From assembly GCA_946803715.1 (NCBI GenBank), contig CAMPET010000075.1, positions 230,557 to 255,867 on the forward strand: a stretch of 25,311 nt of DNA, given 5' to 3'. Positions 13,301-23,155 of the stretch are shown piece by piece. The position numbers and the translations under genes were made by a program. This stretch comes from Beroe ovata. Lineage: Eukaryota; Ctenophora; Nuda; Beroida; Beroidae. The notes under the pieces were generated by a model. The model made no database searches. It was given only the letters and a program-made list of their open reading frames with translations, and was not told the origin of the DNA. Each line of letters starts with the position of its first letter. Within the stretch, counting starts at the first letter, position 1.

Positions 13301-16300
13301 GAGATTGTGAGAACCCAGGAGTTTGGAGCTCTCAAGGACTTCTACCAACACATCATCGACCACCCTGATGTTTGGAAAGTGCTGTACGATAGTCCCTCTC
13401 CTCAGGACATGGAACTGCCTGATCCTTGGAATCTGGCTCTGAGCCCACTACAGAAGCTCATAGTTCTGAGATGTCTTAGACCTGACAAAGTTGTTCCTGG
13501 TGTACAGGACTTCATTGTAGAACATATCGGACGATCGTATATTGAACCTCCAACCTTTGACCTGGCGGGCAGCTTTGCTGACTCCAATCCATGCAGTCCT
13601 CTGATCTTTGTCTTGTCCCCCGGTGCTGATCCCATGTCTGCTCTGATGAAGTTTGCTGACGATGAGGGAATGGGAGGAGACAAGCTGGAGACAATCTCTC
13701 TTGGTCAAGGACAGGGTCCCATAGCCGAGAAGATGATCAACAAGGCCATACAACGTGGTACATGGGTGGTTCTTCAGAATTGTCATCTTGCAGAGTCGTG
13801 GCTGCCATCTCTAGAGAAGATATGTGAAGAAACGATTGTTCCCGAGCGTACACACAAAGCATTCAGGGTATGGTTGACCAGTTATCCTAGTCCCAAGTTC
13901 CCTGTGACCATTCTACAGAACGGAGTTAAAATGACTAACGAACCACCCAAAGGTCTCAGAGCGAATCTTCTCCGATCATATCTCAACGACCCTTTGTCCG
14001 ACCCTTCGTTCTTCAACGGATGTACCAACAGTCATGCCTTCCACAAGCTTCTCTTTTCACTGTGCTTCTTCCACGCAACCGTACAAGAGAGGAGGAAGTT
14101 TGGTCCCCTCGGCTGGAACATACCATACGAGTTCAATGAGTCTGATCTGAGGATAAGTGTGAAGCAGCTACAGATGTTCCTCAATGAGTACGAGGAGGTC
14201 CCGTACGCTGCTCTGAGTTACCTGACCGGAGAGTGTAACTACGGGGGCAGGGTCACGGACGACAAGGATCGTCGTCTCCTCATGTCCATGATGAACATCT
14301 TCTACACACCTGCCCTGGTGAACGATGACAACTACACCTTCTCGCCCAGTGGGAGTTACTATGCCCCGGTTGACGGAGCATATGAGTCCTATCTCGAGTA
14401 TATCAGATCCCTGCCGCTCATCCCTAACCCCGAGGTGTTTGGTCTCCACGAGAATGCTGACATCACCAAAGATCAGCAGGAGACGGCCAACTTGTTCAAC
14501 TCCATCCTTGTGACACTGCCCAGACAGGTGTCAGGTGAGGGCAAGTCACCACAGCAAGTCATCACTGATCTGGCCAAAGATATTCTCAGCAAGCTGCCCA
14601 ATGATTTCGATGAGGAGAAAGCGGTCAAGAAGTACCCGGTGGTGTATGAAGAGAGTATGAATACTGTCCTGCTGCAGGAGCTGAAACGGTTCAATAACCT
14701 TACCGCTGTCGTCCGGAAATCATTGATTGACATTGTGAAGGCCATCAAGGTGAGTGTCAAATATACAACATTACTATACAATAATATACAATATCAACCA
14801 ATGATATTGACAAGCAATGATCTTCTGAATGAAAGTAGAAATATATCCTCAAAATCAAAGTCAAAACGGTTTCCTATAACATATTTTACGGAGGTCAAGA
14901 CGATTTTCTACTCAGGGTTTGGTAGTTATGAGTGCAGAGCTGGAATCCATGTTCAAGTCAATGTTGGTCGGAAAAGTCCCTGAACTTTGGGCTAAACGAT
15001 CCTATCCCTCATTGAAACCCATGGGAAGCTACATTATTGATCTGCTAGCTCGTCTATCATTCTTCCAGGTAACATGCATGGATAGCTTTTAGCTATAGGA
15101 AGATGCCAAATAAAATGTCTTTCTTACTTAAATTTGAATAATTTTCCTAAAGTTGAAACAGATAAAAGTCACGAAATGACGGGCGCGAAAATTGCTTTTT
15201 CACTAGAAAGAAACAAAATATGCCCTAGTCTCAACTCTCAGCCTAACTGACACGAATTAAAAAGTCGGAATGAAGATAGTGTACTTCGGTTCGATTTGTT
15301 TCGAGTACAACTGGTATAAATCCCACGAAAGTTTCACCCTCGTTTTTTTTCCACGTGATCATTTCTTAGCTCGGGAGGAGCTGCCACCCTGCAGACTCCC
15401 TCTACTGCTCCTCAAACTTGCCGATCCCGGACTCTCACCCATACCGGGATTCTTGCGGAGTGTCTCCACGGAAACGCCCAGTTTCTCCGCTTTCCTCCGC
15501 TCCCATTCTGCGTGCTTCTGTATTGCTTCCTGTTTCCGGTAGTACGCCAGATCAGCGAGTGTTTTGAATTGGGGAGGTGGTGCGTTTCTAACGGTTGCGC
15601 TTCCGTTTACCAGTTTGTCACTTTTAGCGACGCTGCTTCCCTGAGATGAAATATTGTAATGAAGATGCTATATAAATGACCTCATCATCAGCTCTCTACA
15701 GTCATATACGACCATGGATATTCCCTGATCTAACATCATGTGTTACTAAAATTAGAGAGAGATAGCAGGAAACGGTTTACGAAGGAAGGACCATGATGGC
15801 GCCTTCGCATTGTAATCTCTTAAAGAGTCATTTGACAATTATCAAAGTCCGTTACATTCGATAAAACCCTGCGTCACTTTGAGATTTTCACATTTCTTCA
15901 TACATATCCTCGTTTCCTGGATTCAACATAACAATGAATCAGCAAGGAATAGAAGTAGCTGTGCAATCAATATGATATACTGTCATATGGCATTCAATCA
16001 CACTTAGCTGGTAGCTTTTACAAAGAGTAGGAGAGAGTATTGGCCCAAAAACAGCACTCTGAACGCGCACTATGTCGCTTCATAGTAGATACTGCTGGGT
16101 CGAGAGATAGAGAGATATCGTTATAAACACGATGATAAAGAGATAGATCAGCGCATCGATAAGACTATTAGAGAGAGAGAGGTTTTAGGCAAGCCGACGC
16201 AACACGTATAGGTAACGCTGTGAACAATATATGACAAGAGAGGGGGCGACCCATGGGAAAGGGCACACAAGACGGAATCCACTACCTCGTATCCTTGGTA

Positions 16301-19300
16301 ATCCACCTCGAAGAGAATCGTGTTTTTATCGAACTTGAGGGGCTGTGACTTGATCAGGAAGTCTGTCTCGGACATTTCTTCCGAGACAACGGGCTCACCA
16401 CTTTTCAGCTTCTAGAGATGATATTTGCATCTTACTGCAGTGACTTGGTTTAAACTCGAGGTGCGGCCCCACTTTCTACACCCATATAGCTCCGAGCCTT
16501 GCATGGAACCGGTATTTACATTATCGCATGGCCGGGATTAGGACTATACTGGGAGCGTCAGATCACAGTTTTAGAGGGATTATATGAGAGAAAGAGAATC
16601 TCATAACTAGCGCTTCAAATATTAGCCAGGAATTGAATTTATCTTCCTGTGTTTCATGCCTCATGTACCATGGAATTCGTATCACAGCAATGAGTGACAG
16701 TATAGCAATCATTCAATAGTTCAGAAACGGCCAGGTATAACGTTCCGGCTGTGTTAGCTTTGAAATAGTTGGAATAGTGTTAAACTGATAAGGGGGGCTT
16801 CCATGCGATGATAATATAGGACGCATGTCAGACAGACGTTTTACCTCTTGTTTTTTCCTCTCCTCCTTCTTGATCATCCCGAGGAGGGTATCGTCCGCTA
16901 TCCTCTTTTTCTGAGGAATGTACGGCTCCTCCTCGGAGGATTCCTCGTTTGATTCCATCCTGCAAAAGTGAGGAGCGATGTATGGGTGTGATGATTTTGT
17001 AATCTAGCTCTATATTATGACTGTTGCCATGGTGGTATGAGGTACATTAAGTTCGATGTATATACTTGGCTGTTACTCACCCATCGAGCGACGTTTCGTC
17101 TGCCTTCTCTATCAAGAACTTAGCCGCGTCCCCAAGGAAACCCTCCGCATCTTTAGTTTCCTCCAGGAACTGCATGAACTTGTTGGTAAACGTGTCAAAC
17201 ATCGATACCGATTGGGTGCTGTTTCTCCGCTGCGAGTGTGTAGTTGTAAGTAATTCATATATTGTACCCTTACAACTGCTCACTTTGGATGGCCCGGAGA
17301 TAACGAAATTCTGGAACGACTTCTGTTTCACACGCTCTGTCTTAAAGAAAAACGATATTTTGTTCTATCTTGAAATCATTAAAATTTGTTTCATCATCAA
17401 GTTGGAAAATCACGCTCACTCAAACCAGCACTCACACTATATAGGATATTTGTTAGAAGAGACATGCACACACATACACACACACTCTAATAATCTTTCC
17501 GTTTTCCTACGCATAACAAACAATACATATATACCCTATGAGAGTTGCATTATTACCATGGAGATGAGGCCTATATCCTCATCATCATTCTGTTCCATCA
17601 TTCCCTCTGACACAGAACTGACATCACCCCCCTTTACCCCCGCTTCCTCCCCCTCGCCCTCCTCATCTTCACTGCTGCTGAGGTGCCAGTTAGGGTCCAG
17701 GATCTGGGGCGAGGGAGGGGCCGGCAGGACCGCCAGGAGCGCTTGTGTCTCTTCCCCGTCGCCTCCCTTTGACAGAACTTTGGATTGGGGAGCTACGAGA
17801 CATGGCATACAGCCAATATCACAACCGGGGCTTGATCTCGGAAACTGTGGCATTGAGACGGTCAGTGGGGCATGATTGCATGTCACAACTGTGGCATAGC
17901 TGCTGAGAAAAGTGCACTAGCAACGACAACTACAGCAACAAGCGAATTGGAATGCTCCTATAATGAACAGAAAACACGGTTAACAGTGAGTGGGCTACTA
18001 CTCAAGGCTAAGTGAATCGTAATCGAAGCAGTTAGGACAGCAGGTTTCCTACACTTCCGCGGTGTTTACGAGCAGATTGCGACATGACGATCACGATAAG
18101 GTATTTAGCAGAGGTTTATTATAGCTGGTCAACTTACACTGCCGTCGTCCCCGTATCTAAAGTAGTCCTCGTGGAAGGCCGGGTGGTTCGGACTGATCAC
18201 TGGGGGGTTCTGTGCAGACTGGCCCACATTCATGGCATATTCAGCGCTAGCAACGCCAACATTGGCTATAACCTGACCCCCAACAAGATGATCACCCAGA
18301 TACACCTGATCTTTGATCTGAAGATTGTTCCTCCCATCTTTCCTTTCCCTGGCGGATGATGATTTGTGCCCTGACTTATCGTATTTCAGGCCCCCATTTG
18401 GGTACAACTGAACCTGGTCCCCTATTCTTTGGGGTTGTAAAGTCGGCTGATTTCTGATATCAGTCTGTATCGGAACAAACTTCTTGACGGAAACTTCGCT
18501 ATGCTGCCCCGAGTTGGTGTCACTACTGAACTCGAGCAAGTCGCAGTGACTCTCGGGGGTCTCTATACGGTAGACGAATTTAGGAGCGAGATCGGCTGTG
18601 ACGTCATCAGCCGCCGCCGGCAGAGTCGTGCTCTTGCCGGGCGAGGTAAAGGAGTAGTTTGAGGTGGATGTAACGAGAAATCGATGATGCATCGGCTGCA
18701 GCATAGGACAACATTCAGCGTCTGAAATGAGAATCTCATGAGTTATTGCATGGCATTGGTCATGGGGCAGTTATTATTGTGCATTTGTCGGCAAGTAATA
18801 GGAACGAGCCATTACCGCAAACAGGGCGGATAGCGGAGTTATTGGTCTAAAATATTCAACATTATTATGATGCCTCCCTCAACTATTATACTCTCTTAAT
18901 GATGGGAGTCACGCAGTTGTTGTTGACCTTGGGAAGAGTGCTCAATAATTACTCGGTAATTGAGCCTCAATTACCGTGTCTTCCTGACTATATACCGATT
19001 AACAAAGCATTCATTGAGTAGCGTCCTAATTGGCCATGTTAATCGACCTCCAAAACGCTTCCACGCATGAACCATGCAGACTTCAAATCAGCCTCGGATT
19101 ACTCACTCTGATTATTGTCCGTAACTATTATATATCAGCAATTAAGCATCAATTTCAACCACACACACGCGAATAAGCTAGCTTACTATGAGAATCGACA
19201 TGTGAAGCATCAATACCCCTCTATTGGAACGTGAAACTCTGTTATACCTGTCAGAGCATGAGCCTTAGGATCAAGTAGCGGCTGGTGAGGCTGATCGTCG

Positions 19301-22300
19301 CCTCTCACTACAAACTTTGCTCCTTCTGGAACGATCTGAGGTGGTTTCTTGCTCTCTCCTGTAGTCTGATCCTGGGTGGAGGTATTCTCGGCGATGATAG
19401 CCCCAGCCTCGACTTTGTTCGGCATCTTCCGGCCCACTTCTTGAATGAACAGCTGAATGTACAGTAATGGACGTTATTTGGGTAGTGACAGATATCAATC
19501 ATCTTCAAACTGAACAAGGTATCAATGATAGCGGTCCAAACAAAAATAATCATACCGCGTGTGCGCACTACTGCCTATGATCCCGGCATCCAACGTAGCA
19601 TAATATTAAATACCTGATTGTTAGCAGCGCCTCTGTACAGTTTCCATGTCCGTGTGTTCTTGTCGAAAAGTAACGTGGCTGTCTCCTCCTCGTCTTCTAC
19701 ACTGGCGTTGTACTTCCTAGTCTTGTCCCCTGTGACCTTCTGTGCGTCCATCCGTCTCACTGCCTCCAACTGGGGTGAGTTGGTCTTCTTCACGAAGCTC
19801 TCCGATCTCTTCAGCATCTCTAGGCGGGGCGACGACTTATTCTTCTCCTCCCCTGTCTTCACGATCTCAATTTGGGAGGGGGAGGAGGAGGAAATACCGG
19901 GCTTCTTCTTGATCCGTCGTGGTCGTGTCGTCACGTGATCGGATGAGTCAGCAGTCACGGAACTCTCCTCCGTGTATCTATCTTCCCGGGGAAGTGATCT
20001 CGACCGGTGCGATGATGCACCTGCTGGAGCTTCCTCGTTGTAGTCTGATTTACGTCCAGCTAACGATGCCTGCCTCGTTATGCGTCGTTCGTGATGTCTC
20101 CTATTGGATGACGTCACATCCGTGAGGACTTTCTCGCTGGTTTGCGTCACTTGTGTGGATTTAGACTTCCGCTCACTCGAGTGTCTCCTCACGTGATCAC
20201 CGGCCCCTGCTACACCCCGGGACCTCTCCCCCGAGGAGTGCTTCTTGGAGAGGGTGGTGGACGTCCCGCTAGGAGGTTTTCCCGAGTCCTGAGACGACCT
20301 GTTCGACGTTTTCCGGTGAACTCCCCGCTCTGACATCTCTCGCCGTGATGTGTGCCTGGTGGTGCCCTTCTCTTCGTTATCGAGACCGGGGAATATCTCC
20401 TTCACAATATCGGGTAGCTTTACCTCCTCGTTGTTCAGTGAGTCACCTTCTATCGAGCGTTTCATCGGTTCACCTGCAGCTGCTGCTAGTTTCTGAAACA
20501 TGACGGTGATTAATTCTGTATCATCTATAAAACTGGTATAACTATATTGTATGGATCATGCTCACATCAATTATTGGAAAAATAGTAGTGTTTTACTTAC
20601 GTTTTTGGTCTCCAAGCTTTCCCCTGACATGCTACTCTCCTTGATGTATGACAGCTTTTTGACGTTGTCTGAACACCTGCTTGGTCCTGAAAAGCAGTGA
20701 ATGCTCATTTTTGAAAAGGCCACGCCCTGTGTCAAATCATTCAATGGCTAATGGCTATGAGGACAATTACTCACGTGTATTCCGCATAAGCACTTGACAC
20801 TCCATGGCATTCTCGTACACATGGTCAGTTCTTAAATGCTCCGTGTGAAGATGGCTCTCATCCGAGTAGCCGCCTTGGAGCCGTGTTGCCTCCATCTGTC
20901 GAGTAAGGTGTGTCTCCGCATAACTTGCTGCCATATTATTCCTCTGCCTGGACTCCACCTGATCGCCCTGCGGCCCTGTCCTTTCTCTGTACTCTCCCAG
21001 TGGCCTGCCCCCAGACTTGGGCGGCACTGTTTTCCGCCCCAGAGAGTTGCTGTGTGCCGCCACAGGGAGAATTGGCGAGTTCTTGATAGAGGTACCGGGT
21101 GAAGAGGAAAGTGGCAGTGTTTCCAATTGTGCGTATGGGATAACTTGCGAGATTGGCGTCTGAGAGTTGGTGTTGTGGTGCGCTTTCAGACCTGGCGGTT
21201 TGCCAGCATTGTTCTCAGCCTGCTTCAGTTTGGTGAGCTCGTGGTATTCCTCCTTCCACTCGCTGTGCAGTGAGGTAGGCAAGTGGCATCCAGCTGACAC
21301 AGGGAGGTTTACCAGGTTGTACTTTGTTCGCTGATGACCCATCAGATCGGTCGGACCAGTGCTGTTTGGGATGAGGGTGATGAAGTTTGGATCGTTTTGG
21401 TGATTGGATCTGTGATGGTTCCCCTTGTTCCTTGACTCCAGATGTCCCGTGACATTCTTGTTTCCCACCACATAGCACGCCGGCGGCCCCTCTACTTGGT
21501 GATAGTGATAGGGCATAGCGTGTCCTCCCCTCTCCAAACTGTTCGACTGCTCACGGCTCTGTACCAAATGACGGGGATCACAGTTAATGCCATCACGGGC
21601 ACTCGCTTGATGAGTTCTGTGATCAGCAACGCAGTTTATACCACCCCGCTCCTGCACCTTGCCTGGGTGTGTCCTGTATTCCGCTGCAAAGTTATTTGAT
21701 ACACCGCTTGGTTCAGGGAAATGGAAATATTGTCTAGAATCGTATGTCGGCGTCGTGGTCGTTGGCTGTGCTGATGACTGTCCGACGGTTGCCATAGCAA
21801 CTGCCTGATCTACAGGTTGCTGTATGATGGGAGTGGCTGGTTGTAGGTTGGTGGAGTGGACCATGACGGGAGGTGGCAGCTGGGTGGGGGCGCGGGGCGA
21901 GAGATTTGGTGCGGCGGCAGCTGGCGATGGCGGCGCTGTCTGATGCTGATCATTAGAGATACGAAACTGAAAAACAACGCTCGTCACACATATGTACTCG
22001 TGTTATAATATGGCAGGTGATAATGGCCTGTGTGCTACTGCTCCTCCAAGTAGTGAGTAGGTGATTTTCATGTGTTGAGAAGATTACTGTAATTATGTTT
22101 CAGAAAAAGGGATAATGTCTGAGTTACCTCCTACCTGGTAAAGATGGTCAATGAGTCGCGGGTTAATCACCGGCTTCTTCACATTCTTGTTGATAAACGC
22201 AACATTATTGACCATGGGTGTAGAAGATGCATACGACAAGTTGTTATTCAGAATGCCTGGAGAGTGAACAACTTACTCGGTAATATAGCGCACACACACG

Positions 22301-23112
22301 CGCACACAAAATATAAAATTCTACGAAGTGTCCAATTATTCCCATCTCGTTGGAAAACGAGGCTATAATGAGTTTTTAAGCAGTCGGTCTAAGGGAGTAT
22401 TCATCATCATACACAGCCACATTTACTGTAGATCATGAGCTCCGTAACTCTTGTAAAAACGTTTTAAAACATCGTGACTCTATATATATCTGTATGCGCG
22501 GCTCGCTGTTAACCAATATATTTAAACCCCTCACTCATTCTCACCCGAACACTGAAAAGCCTGCATATCGTTGATCATTTTGATTCTGTTGGGGTTGATG
22601 TTAATCCTATCCGAATATCCGGCCCTAACTTCCTCACTCCTTCGTTTAGTGTTCCGTTTCGTTGTGCTGATGGTCTGAGCCTTGCTGCTAATGAGAAACT
22701 CCGAGCCGGCCATAGCGTTTGTCGCCCTTGACATGTCGGCTGAGGGTTTTTACTGGCTGTGCTGGGTTCATAGGGTCATGTTTCCTGGGCTGGAAACAAT
22801 TGGTCATGCGTTATGTGAGGGGGAGGGTTGTATGTGCTTCAACACAAGTTCAGCTATGCGTTAAACTGCAGCGCGTGTGTGCATTATACCCAACACGAGA
22901 AAACAATAAACAATTATACTCGACATCAGGATGCGCATTTAGCCCATGAATGAGGGAAAATAATATTTTATGCCTAATCGTCTAATGAATCCAGTTTTGT
23001 TTGGACCGGAGTATGCTGCCCTACCAACGCAATGAGCTCTACTATTTAACTCATGCTCGGATAAATTATCCTGTGATGTGTGTGTGTGTATGTGTGTGTG
23101 TGTGTGTGTGTN

Positions 23113-23155
<43 letters not shown>

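Noticed and set aside
19285-21699. Plus-strand frames opposite the large nested-gene exons
   Set aside because: They are shadows of the minus-strand exons; only the minus strand gives consistent splice phases across all 13 exons.
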